A stretch of DNA of 60,000 nucleotides from Cryptomeria japonica (Eukaryota; Streptophyta; Pinopsida; Cupressales; Cupressaceae), in NCBI RefSeq assembly GCF_030272615.1, contig NC_081410.1:291558457-291618456 (forward strand), in the 5' to 3' direction. The position numbers were made by a program, and so were the translations under genes. This document shows, in pieces, positions 43,863-53,284 of this stretch (its first letter is position 1; the number at the start of each line of letters is the position of its first letter). The notes beneath the pieces were generated by a model that was not told the origin of the DNA, made no database searches, and was given only the letters and a program-made list of their open reading frames with translations.

Positions 43863-44978
43863 CTACAGAACCTGTCTCAAGTGTTCCTCATGTTCCTCCT
43901 CATTCCGTGAATATATCAAAATGTCATCGAGAAACACAATCACAAAGTGGTCGAGAAATGTACGGAATACTCCATTCATGAGACTCATAAAAACTGCTGG
44001 GGCATTCGTAAGACCGAATGGGACCACGGTGAACTCATAGTGGCCATATCTAGTGCGAAATGCGGTCTTGTGGATATCACTTTCCACTATCCTCAACTGA
44101 TGGTACCCTGACTTTAGATCAATCTTGGAAAATACTTTGGCACCTTGAAGTTGGTCAAATAAATCATCGATCCTGGGCAATGGATAACGATTCTTAATAG
44201 TTACTTTGTTCAACTGACGGTAATCTATACATAATCGGAGAGATCCATCCTTCTTCTTCACGAAGATGACTGGTGCACCCCAAGGGGATACACTAGGGCG
44301 AATGTGGCCCTTCTTTAGGAGTTCCTCAAGCTGAATCTTGAGCTCATTAAGCTCATTTGTGGTCATTCTATATGGTGCTCTTGAAATTGGTTCAGCTCCT
44401 GGAACAAGGTCTATATGAAAATCAATCTCTCTACGGGGCGGCATACCAGGTAACTCTGAAGGAAATACATCTGAAAATTCTCTAAGGATAGGATGGTCAT
44501 CAATAGATGGTTCTTTTTCCTCCTCTTCTTCTCTATCACAAATGGTGATGACAAATAACTGACATCCCTTTCGCATGCTCCGCTTAAGCTGCATGGCAGA
44601 GATCATACGAAGAGACATGGGTCTGTGAATTCCAATGATCACTATATGAGAGCCATGATCATCCTCACACTCGATCCTTTTCAGGTGACAATCCATCTTG
44701 GCTCTGTGGCCATAAAGCCAATCCATGCCGAGTACGATGCCATATGATCCAAGTGGTGTAACTCTAAGGTCTACTAAGGTGGTGGTATTACCAATCTGAA
44801 TCTGACAGCCCTTAACCTCTGATTCCACTGACACTCTAGCCCCTGAAGCTAATTCCACTTCCCAACTGACCTCTTGCCTAATTGCCACTAGCCCACAACG
44901 CTCCACAACCAATGGAGATATAAAAGAATCAGTAGCTCCTGAATCAAATAATATAGATACACTGCTATCTCTGATCAT
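43863..44978 (-). pseudogene. E pol: protease and reverse transcriptase
   Basis: A 371-residue open piece. An aspartic protease active site, [11 protein letters not shown], sits at residues 10-20. Reverse transcriptase follows: the [20 protein letters not shown] region, [15 protein letters not shown], the FVPFGL-type motif ([13 protein letters not shown]) and the catalytic FLDDILIYS (about 43935-43908). It reads to a TAG at 43865-43863, where the family has a glutamine codon. An in-frame TAG at 45017-45015 lies upstream, so the Met at 44978 is simply the first after that stop. It is part of one gag-pol frame. Confidence 0.93.
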
Positions 44979-46415
44979 ACCTGCTACCTCAATAACCGTG
45001 GCCTGATGCTCTGCCTAGCGGTTGTCAACCGCTGCGAAGACCCTATGGGACTTGCCCATATCCCCAACTGTCGGCTCTGATGCTACCATCCTCTGATTCC
45101 CTGCCATCTGACCCTAAGGACACTCTCTCGCCATGTGTCCCATGGCTCCACATGTGAAGCAAGCGCCACGTGCCTGAAACTGCACTCCCTGAGGTCTGGA
45201 GAAAGACTGTCCCCCTGTTCTACTAGAACCACTGTACCCACCCCTAGAGGACTACTGAGTCCTAGTCGAAGGTGTGTAAGGAGCCTGAGATCTCTGATCT
45301 CGCCTCTGACCCTGTGACTGCCACTGCTTGGGCTTTGTGCCCTGCTGGCTCTGCGGAGGCCTTTGCCTCTGGTTTTGCTGTGACTGTTGCAGAGGAGGGG
45401 GTTTGGAGAACCCCGATGAGTGCCTGTTGTTACCTTTCCAATGGGATTTCTGAAACCCATAAGTCTGTGGTGAAGGGTTACGGTTCTGGAACTGATCCTT
45501 TGAGTCATGTGGTCTGGCCTGAATCTCCTCGGCTATCAAAGCCTTCTCCACGGCAACCCGGAGGCTCCCTAGAGCGGCCATTCTCACTGGTCCTACTATG
45601 CCAGAATTCAATCCTCTGATAAATCAGTTGACGAGAAGCTTTTCATCTTTCAGGTAGTCTACATAAGGTAATAGTTCAAAGAACTTGTTCTCGTACTGTG
45701 CCACTGTAAGACCCTTCTGTTGGAAGTCATGAAACTCATCCACCCTATGTTGTCTGAAATGTTCTGATAAATACCTCTCCCTGAATCTCTCTGTGAAAAT
45801 TTCCCAAGTGAGGGTCTCTATCTCTAAGCCACACTTATATTCTTCCTGTCTCCACCATGTGGAGGTTGTTCCTCGCAATAGGTGAACCGCTGCACGTGCT
45901 TTTAGATTGCTCTCATAAGAGTGCAATGCAAAGCACCTATCTAGGCTTAAAAGCCATGCCTCTGCCTCTACCCCGTCGGTAGATCCCCCAAACGATGGTG
46001 GCTGAAGACGCATAACCTCTCTGATTAGATCCCCTGGATCCCGACATGCCCTCTCAATATACACTGGTGCTACGGCTGGAGGTGGTGCTGGTAGGTGAAT
46101 GGGTTCAGGCTCATGCCCAGCCTGACTCTCTACGGGATTAGGAGGTGGACTCCTACTCCGTTCCCATTCTACTGTTCTATGACTTCCTGAGTTCTGGTTC
46201 TCAACATTGTGATCTACTGCTGGAAGCCTATCCTGTACTAGTCCAATCAGGTTCTGAAGAGCTACCAAGATGTCTCGGTTTGGGTCAACTGATTGCTCGG
46301 GAGTTGCTGGGTTCACTTCCTGAACTGATTCCTCCCTAATGACCTCTTCGTGTGCCATGCGTTCACGCCTAGGGCCTCTACCACGTTTGCGAGCTTGTCG
46401 CATAGTTGGAGGCAT
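44979..46415 (-). pseudogene. E gag with CCHC knuckle
   Basis: Starts at the Met at 46415. The first 263 residues are open: an acidic, proline-rich N-terminus, then a retrotransposon Gag capsid segment (AEAWLLSLDRCFALHSY, TTSTWWRQEE, FRERYLSEHFRQHRVDEF). A TGA at 45626-45624 interrupts it. The frame goes on through a Q/S/P-rich linker, a TAG at 45254-45252, the knuckle CFTCGAMGHMAREC (45161-45120), a TAG at 45116-45114 and another at 45017-45015. Frame is kept throughout, so only point changes broke it. Each stop fits C-to-T (CGA to TGA, CAG to TAG). Confidence 0.88.
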
Positions 46416-46564
46416 CCTTTTTAAGAAAATAAAATAAAATGAAATAAATAACTATTTTAGGAGAAAATATTTTAGCTAATTTAAAAAAAATAAAAATAAA
46501 TACAATTTAATTAATTAAATAATTATAGCGAAACGTAATGGAGTAAGGTTCCTAGTGTTGGCAA

Positions 46565-46580
46565 CCTTACTCTGATACCA
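46565..46580 (-). promoter_or_regulatory. tRNA-iMet primer binding site of element E
   Basis: Reads TGGTATCAGAGTAAGG on the minus strand, three bases from the 5' LTR. The first 11 bases match the initiator-methionine tRNA. Confidence 0.88.
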
Positions 46581-47164
46581 AAATGTCATGCCCAACTTTT
46601 TGGGCACGAACGGAAAAAAAAAAAAATTTAAATACTTAACCAATTGACGACTTACTTAATTAAAATAATGCAACTTTGGTTTGGTCTTAACTACATTTGT
46701 CTAAATCCGGTAATTAAATTCAATTTAGTAACAAGGTTCACTAAGTTATCAACGAGCTAATATTCCTCCAAAAAGGGTAATCGCTAAGCTTTATTAATAA
46801 ATAATTAAAATCTCAAGTATAACGTTTAATCTTAATTTAAACGTTCTAAAATTTATCTTATCTTTCTTAACCCGCTAGGATTTCTAAGTTTAATTATCCT
46901 CGTCATTAAAACACTTTATTAAAATAAAAACCTCATGGAATAAAAATACTTTATAACCTTAGACTTAATTGGCCCTCTTGGCCCTACAAGGGACTTAGTG
47001 TTTACACCCCTTTATTTTAAATCTAATATACCTAAGTATTTTTAAAATCCTTTTATAAAAAAATACTTCTACATTTGTCAAATATTGTAAGACTCAGTTT
47101 AACAACTAATAAATTTAATTCCTATTAAATATCATTTTAAGACTACTTTTATATATATATATAT

Positions 47165-47165
<1 letters not shown>

Positions 47166-47217
<52 letters not shown>
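47166..47217. repeat. CA microsatellite in the right LTR of E
   Basis: About 26 CA/AC units between TA-rich tracts. The left LTR has only ATATAT and TGCATAT-type repeats at the same place (38022-38090), so the tract expanded after insertion or was replaced. Confidence 0.95.
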
Positions 47218-47236
<19 letters not shown>

Positions 47237-47489
47237 GTTTTATATAATTATTTATATATTTAGTTATAAACCTCATATATGTGAGTTTTTGATTATAATC
47301 CAAAAAGGAGGGAGGGGGAGTGGAACTTTTATTCTCTTTTGTTTTTAAATTTCCCCCCCTCCACCACACTCATGTTTATTTAAATTGTGTGAGTGTTGCC
47401 CTAACCCGAAAATTAGGGTTAGGGCAAACATGTTAATGCCAAACTTTTTTTTTTTTTTCTTATTTTTATCCATGAAGCCTGTGTATGTG

Positions 47490-47905
47490 TGTGTTGAGTG
47501 CAGGGTGTGTTGGCGGCCACGGGAGGCGGCGCGCAGGCCGAACCCGCCGCCGAACCCTCACCCCTTTAATTTTTTCTTTATGCGCTTGTTTTAATGGCCG
47601 TGCGGAGAAAGGGCCGAGTGGAGGAGGGAGAAAGGGGTGGAGCGAAACGGAGTTCGTAGTTACACCGTGGCGAAGAGGGGGAAAATGGCGGAGTTGTTTT
47701 TTTTTTTTGTTTAAAACTTGCTACGGCGAAGGGGAAAGGAGGAGGTGGAACGGGGAGCACCGGCAGCGCGGGCACCGCCGGCTGCGGATGGCGCCGCCCG
47801 CAGGCTGCGGCTCCCGCAGTCTGCGGACGACGTCGCCCGCAGGTTGCGGGTTCCGCAGGCTGCGGGCGCCGCCGCCCTTAGGCCGCGCCCCCGCCGCTTC
47901 CATTG
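47490..47905. repeat. GC-rich island in the right LTR of E
   Basis: About 400 bases that include several CCGCAGGCTGCGG-like palindromes (47795-47870) and GGCGGC runs. It is the longer form of the island at 38380-38520. Open frames here on both strands are Arg/Pro/Ala-rich by-products of composition. Confidence 0.75.
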
Positions 47906-48035
47906 CGTGCTACTTTTTAAAAAAAAAAAAAATGTTTTACTGTTGTTTATTCAAACGTGGATACATTTTGATTTTTGGGGGTTTAGTAAAATGTTAACAA
48001 GGTTATTAATAAGAATACAGAGTTAATATTCAATC

Positions 48036-48076
<41 letters not shown>

Positions 48077-49428
48077 CATTGGATTTTCTTTCTGTCTAAC
48101 AGATTTATATGCAATAGACTTTTTTTGTCAGGCATGATCCAGTTTATTATATATATAATGTGGAAAAAGATTTAGTAAAACACATTTTTTGTCCCTTTAT
48201 CTGTTATATAACAGAATAATAGAATAGCATGCATGGAGGTAAATGTATATAAATAAATATATTTTTTGTTTGCTACTCTTTAAACTAAGTTCCATTTAGG
48301 CTCTATTTTTTTTTGAAAACAACTAACAATGCATTCTCTTTTAGCAACTAATAATGCAACCTTTTTGGGTAACAAAATAAACCTAAATCTAAATGTAATA
48401 TTTTCTTTTCTTGTAACAAAATACTAAAACTAATTGCTAAATGTATTTTTTTGAAGGAATAAATTACTATAACAAGTTTCATTTTCTGCAACAAATGGGG
48501 AGAATAAATGGCAGTTTCAAATTTAATTTGCAGCAGCATAATATCATAAAGCACATGTAGCAATAATTTTTATTTTCTTGCAGAAATCATAATAAATGCA
48601 TTTGCTTCTCTTTCTTTTGTAAAACATGAAAATCTACATGCAATCTAGTGCATTACTTTCTTCATTTGCAAACTAACTAGAGTAGGAATGACATTATGTA
48701 TTTCATTAGCAAGGTAGATACAAAATTATTATGGATACAAAATAAACATGAATACAAATGGGATGAAATCCCAACAATGTTTTTCTCTACATAGTAACTT
48801 GAAAATAATACAACTCTTTCTCTTTCTTGAAAGTAAATACTACAAATGCTCACATTCTCCTTTTAGACACTACAACATTGAATCTTTCCATTTCTTTTTT
48901 TTTTAAAAACATTTTTCTACAATACAAACAGCAACATAGCTCTTTAATCCTTCTTTTCCCATCCCATGCAACCTGCAACAAAACACATCTTTGACCATGG
49001 AGAGCTCACCTCCCAGCCTAGGCTTACTAGAAGCCACCCCCGAGCTTGGAGAACCAAGCACTAGACGGGTTACAAACAAGTAACTCCACAACAAACATAG
49101 GAAGACACTCACATACAAGTTTCCCTTCCCAAGCTACACTTTCACCACATTCATGGTGACTCTTCCATGGGTGGAAGTGGACCAAGTACCAATGGGGAGA
49201 ATGCATGCCAAAATACAACACAAGCCACCTCATGGCAATACAAATGCAACAAAATACTTCCACAATCCTTATGCCCCCCAAAAGGCTCAAGGCCATATTT
49301 ACTCCCTTTATGACCCCCAAATGCATACACAAGGCTATGCAACAAGGGTCACAAAGGACACCCTTGAGATCACTCTCCATAAGGAGAGCCTCTCACCCAA
49401 GGCTGTCATACTCCTTCCACCCCAAGAT

Positions 49429-49433
49429 CTTCC
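49429..49433. repeat. Target site duplication of the solo LTR (CTTCC)
   Basis: CTTCC at 49429-49433 and again at 50642-50646; only one copy in the uninterrupted left LTR. Confidence 0.92.
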
Positions 49434-50641
49434 TGTAGTGTCCTAAAATTGTGACACTTGCAATTTCGACTGCATTTCGGTCTTCACGATGGCGACGCAA
49501 CACGCAACCTGAATGGAGACCCCGAAACTTGCTCACGACACCAAAAACTGCATTTTTCAAGTACCCTGGCCTGAACCTCCTTGCACCCTGATGTCCCGGG
49601 AGGTGGGACCAGAGCGCCCAGTGCCCTGGTCCCTCAGGACCCAGCGCCCTGGTCCCTGGGTCCTATTTTGGGCCCGGTCTCCTAAGGGGTCTTGGGTCTT
49701 TTTGTTTGCAATTTGGAAATTAACTTTCCTGGTCGGCCTAAGGTCGGGAAAATCAGTCTGTCAGCCCTAATTGACAAGTATATAATCTAAATTTTTCTCT
49801 CTCATTTAGAGATAACACATACATGATGAAAAAGGTGTGGAAACTATACTCAAGCATTCAAGCATTCAAGCATTCCTTCTAAGTCTCCAGTCAAGGCTAA
49901 GTGTTGCATTCAAGACAAGGATTCAACCATTGAAGAGGAGATCACATACTACTACAACATACAACATACAACATCTAAACCTTCGCACATAGGGATACAA
50001 ACATCCTTAGAACAAGGTATTAGTACTTGTTTTACAGTCATTTACATTTACAACTCTTGCTCATTTCTTGGTTAATTCCAAAACCCGGGTTTGACCTAAA
50101 GGCAAACCCCTAATCCCTAACCCCCCAATCGTCTTCACTTTTCTGTGTGTAGGTTGCAGGTACGTGGCTGAGATTGAAGATCGGGAATCCTTGTGCAGAG
50201 ACAAACAGATCCCCCTTCGTTTCGCGGATTTTTCGGAGGACCGTGGCGCCGGGCGCCATCGTCCCGACAACTTTTGCTCAAATTTGCAGGACAGTGCCGT
50301 ATCGACATTTTACTGCTAATTCCAGGTCTGCAGCTTCATACTGTATTCCTATCTCAGTTTATAAGTGAATCTTTGTCACTTTTTATGCATTCCTAGCTCA
50401 ATTCTTCTATGCACATTCTTTACGAAAGAGGGTAGCCTTGCTGTCTTAACCTTTGAAACTCATTTAGCATCCAATCTTGCATTGCATGGGATTGGATCTT
50501 GTGGGTTTCAACCCCTCTTTTGAATGTAAAGTCTCCCCCCTAAGTGAAAACCATCGAATCCTAGCGAACCTCCCTTCTCTCTCCTTGGAGTTGGAAGAGG
50601 GGAGAGCAACTAGGGTTCGATCGCGATTTTTCCGCTTTACA
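49434..50641 (+). mobile_element. Solo LTR of the Y family inserted in the LTR of E
   Basis: A 1,208-base sequence, TGTAGTGTCC to CGCTTTACA, inserted in the right LTR of E and flanked by CTTCC at 49429-49433 and 50642-50646. The left LTR of E has a single CTTCC at the equivalent site (40075-40079), the empty site. The sequence matches the Y1 3' LTR and the Y2 5' LTR (start, GGTTAATTCCAAAAC block, TCTGTGTGTAGG, CCTCTTTTGAATGTAA). It has no internal region, so it is what is left after LTR-LTR recombination. Confidence 0.93.
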
Positions 50642-50834
50642 CTTCCTACCCTCCCAAGAGTAGGAGATCTTGGACACTCCCAAAAACAACAAGAAAACAC
50701 AAAACAAAACACATAGAAATGAAACTACACATTCTTTACTTCACAACAAAACTTTATAAAACACTTTCTTTACAAGCAACTCTCTTTTTTTTTTCCTACA
50801 AAACAACATAAACTAACACATACAACATGAACAA

Positions 50835-53035
50835 AGTCTTGCGTGGTATTGCTCATATTGTTCATTCTAATATTATGCCTATGATGAGTTGTGTTGAAGT
50901 CCTTGGTTATACAAAACCTCCTAGTCAAGTTAATCATTCCATGCCTTAGATTAACCCTATGGCTAGTGTTCCCACCTTTACATCATATATAATGGCTACC
51001 TCTACACAAAATGTCATACCTACAAGTATTAGTCAAGGGGGAAACATCTCTAATAATAATACCTTCATCTCTCCTACTATGAGTCTTCCATTTTTTACCC
51101 AGTCATCTCCCATACCTACCAATCATATCATTCCACCTCCTTATTCTCAACCCTTGCCTTCATATAACAATATCCCTCCTTATTCTTAACCCCTTCCTTC
51201 ATTCAAAAATGTTACTGCTTCTCAATCCAACATGTCCAATTTTAATCCTTCTATTGAAGCTACCATCAATAGTCGAGCCCAAACAATGTCTTCTTTACAA
51301 AAACAAATAGCTTCCATGAAATAATCTAAGTATAATGTACCCAAAATTGATGTAGTGAGCCCATTATGAAATGGTGATCCCTTGATCATGTGAAAACATT
51401 TCAAAATTTGTGTAGTGACTTTGCTTATTATCAAAGATTGTTGGCTAAATTGTTTACTATAACACTAAGGGATAAATATTTTCAATGGTATTGTTCTTTG
51501 CCTTCTTATTCTATTACTTCTTTTCAATAATTTCATAATAATATTGGTCCTAAGATCACTTTGACCAATTTGATGCATTGCAAGCAAGGTGTTAAAGAAA
51601 AAGTGATTAATTTTATTGGTAGATATAAGCAATTGTATTCTAAAATTTCTTTTCATGTTCTTGATCAAGATATTCAAAGAATTTTTATTTTTAATTTTCA
51701 TTTCTCTTTTCTGGGTTTACTTCCTTTATGTAGTTGGGCGTAGTACTTCACAATTATCAACTTACCGTGAGTCAATTGGAACAATCATCTTCAATGGTTT
51801 CAAATGATAAAACTGAAAGTGCTCAACAACCTTTTGTGAAGTTCAAACCGAATAAGGGATTCATCAAATTTAATGACAACAACAACACTCTAGTAGCAGC
51901 TACAACAAGTGTTTCTCCTTTGTCTAAATACTTTAGAAAATAAGTCACTCCTCTTAATGAATCTTTGCATAGTATTATGTCACAATTGTTGCAAAGGAAT
52001 GTGTTGAAACTTCCCCCTATTAAACCAATTGATGCAACTAATCCTTTGCCACCTTCTTATGATGCCAAATATTTTTGCCAATATCATCGTCAACTCGGTC
52101 ATGATATTAAAAAGTATTATTTCTTGAGTAAGATTCAAGACTTGATTGATAACAATACCATATATGTAGTCGGTGTGAATGATAAAGGAAACAAATCAGT
52201 AGCTCCTCCTAATCAAAATCTTCAAATTTTGATAGATCCTTTACCTTCCCATTCCACTAATGTGATTGAGACTAATCGTCTTTCCTTCTCTCCTAATGAT
52301 ATTGGCCTTGAGTCTAATAATCTGGTGAACCTTATTGATAAAATCAAACCTCCTAAGGACTTATGCATTATGTTTGATACTAGTGAGACTATTGAAGCAC
52401 TTGATGGCCCACTTTACATTACTGCAAGAATCAAAGGCATACCCTCTTAAGGGGTGCTTATTGATCTAGCTTGTATGGTTAATGTGATAATTGAAGAATT
52501 TATTTATACTTTATAATTACATCAAATGACATATTATAAATCTAATGTGGTGATTAAAATCTTTGATGGTCTCTCTTGTCTTGCCATTGGTTATATTTCT
52601 CTTCGCCTTGATGTTGGTACTAAATCTTTAGATGTTAACTTTGCTATAATTCCTACATCGGAACAATTTCGTGTGAAGTTGGGACATCCTTGTCTCTCTT
52701 TTATCAAATAGATCCCTTCTACTATTCATAAATGTTTAAATTTTCCTCTTGATGACAAAATCATGAATATTAATCATAGCATGTACCAACCCACGGTTAG
52801 CCGAAGAGATGTTTGTCTTGATTATTTTTGGTCTAAACAATTCTAACCTCTTAAGCCTGGAAGTGGTCTTATTTTTCAATCTTATCAAAAATGGAATAAT
52901 GAGATGATCTTATCTTTGAGAAAACCTAAAAGTACAACACTTACTATTCCTCCAACTATTGATCATATGCCTCTTCTTATGGGCAAGTCTATCCAACTTG
53001 CTAAGGAAATCGATATTCTTTTTGGAGCTTTTCTT
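50835..53035 (+). pseudogene. Y2 gag and protease-like remnant
   Basis: Continues the gag frame cut by E. In order: a P/S/N-rich linker (50950-51190), a capsid-like segment (WYCSLPSYSITSFQ at about 51490, then KITLTNLMHC and VINFIGRYKQLY), the knuckle-like FCQYHRQLGHDIKKYYFLSK (52073 on), and an acidic linker. A protease-like stretch follows (VLIDLACMVNVI at 52454 on, where an active D-S/T-G would sit, and FRVKLGHPCLS near 52670-52700, as in the C-terminal part of plant gypsy proteases). Many stops and at least three frame changes are present. Reverse transcriptase is absent. Athila/Tat-type elements have this gag style, but the lineage is not certain. Confidence 0.65.
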
Positions 53036-53260
53036 AAGATCAAATCTGACTTAGCTTACATTTCTTAGATCCAAGTACATGTAAAAATCCCGCGTCTATA
53101 GCTCACTATTTTTTTAGTTTTACCTTCATTTTTTAGCACTTTACCTAGTTTAAACAATTCAATTTATAAAAGAGAAACAAAGCCATGTCACCCCAAATCC
53201 ATTTAGTATTCAGTCCTTGTCTAATTTGTGATTGAATCTAGTGGATTTTATTTTCTTTAG
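53036..53260 (+). repeat. Fragment of Y-type LTR (3' LTR remnant of Y2)
   Basis: Matches the Y2 5' LTR at about 34800-35030, including TAGCTCACTATTTT, TTAGTTTTACCTTCATTTTT and CACCCCAAATCCATT. Both ends are missing. Confidence 0.7.
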
Positions 53261-53284
53261 GGTTTTGGATTAATTTTTATAATG

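Larger units (their letters stand above)
37457..50834 (-). mobile_element. Element E: Ty3/gypsy chromovirus (Tekay/Del-like)
   Basis: A minus-strand element of over 13 kb. It has a left LTR (37457-41641, the 3' LTR of the element), a polypurine tract, a gag-pol region of 1,588 codons (46415 to 41652), a primer site and a right LTR (46584-50834). Domain order is Gag, CCHC, protease, reverse transcriptase, RNase H, integrase, chromodomain-like tail. This order, the 4.2-kb LTRs and the tail suggest the Tekay/Del group. The right LTR carries a solo LTR insertion and lacks its last ~1.4 kb. Six in-frame stops make the copy inactive. Confidence 0.9.
46584..50834 (-). repeat. 5' LTR of element E (right, truncated, with solo LTR inside)
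   Basis: Starts TGTCATGCCCAAC and aligns closely with the left LTR. It differs by a long CA microsatellite (47166-47217), a longer GC-rich island, and the solo LTR at 49434-50641. The match to the left LTR ends at 50834, equivalent to 40264, so the outer ~1,377 bases are missing and the sequence passes directly into Y2 gag. Confidence 0.88.
28175..53260 (+). mobile_element. Element Y2: gypsy-like element carrying nested insertions C, Z and E
   Basis: Plus-strand element with a 5' LTR (28175-35102, interrupted by element C), a primer-like site (35106-35121), and gag in three pieces (about 35880-36001, 37215-37456 and 50835-52700, running on into decayed sequence). It ends in an LTR fragment (about 53036-53260) that matches 34800-35030. 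LTR Z separates the first two gag pieces and chromovirus E the last two. The frame of the gag piece left of E continues correctly into the piece right of E, which proves the split. Pol is absent, probably deleted between the protease-like region and the 3' LTR fragment. Confidence 0.7.

Noticed and set aside
47485-48026. Open frames rich in Arg, Ala and Pro on both strands
   Set aside because: They lie in the GC-rich island of the E LTR, where stops are rare by composition. They are not shared in frame with the left LTR.
50061-50716. Several short frames near 50.1-50.7 kb
   Set aside because: They fall inside the solo LTR or cross its edge into the E LTR; no motif or shared frame with other Y LTRs.
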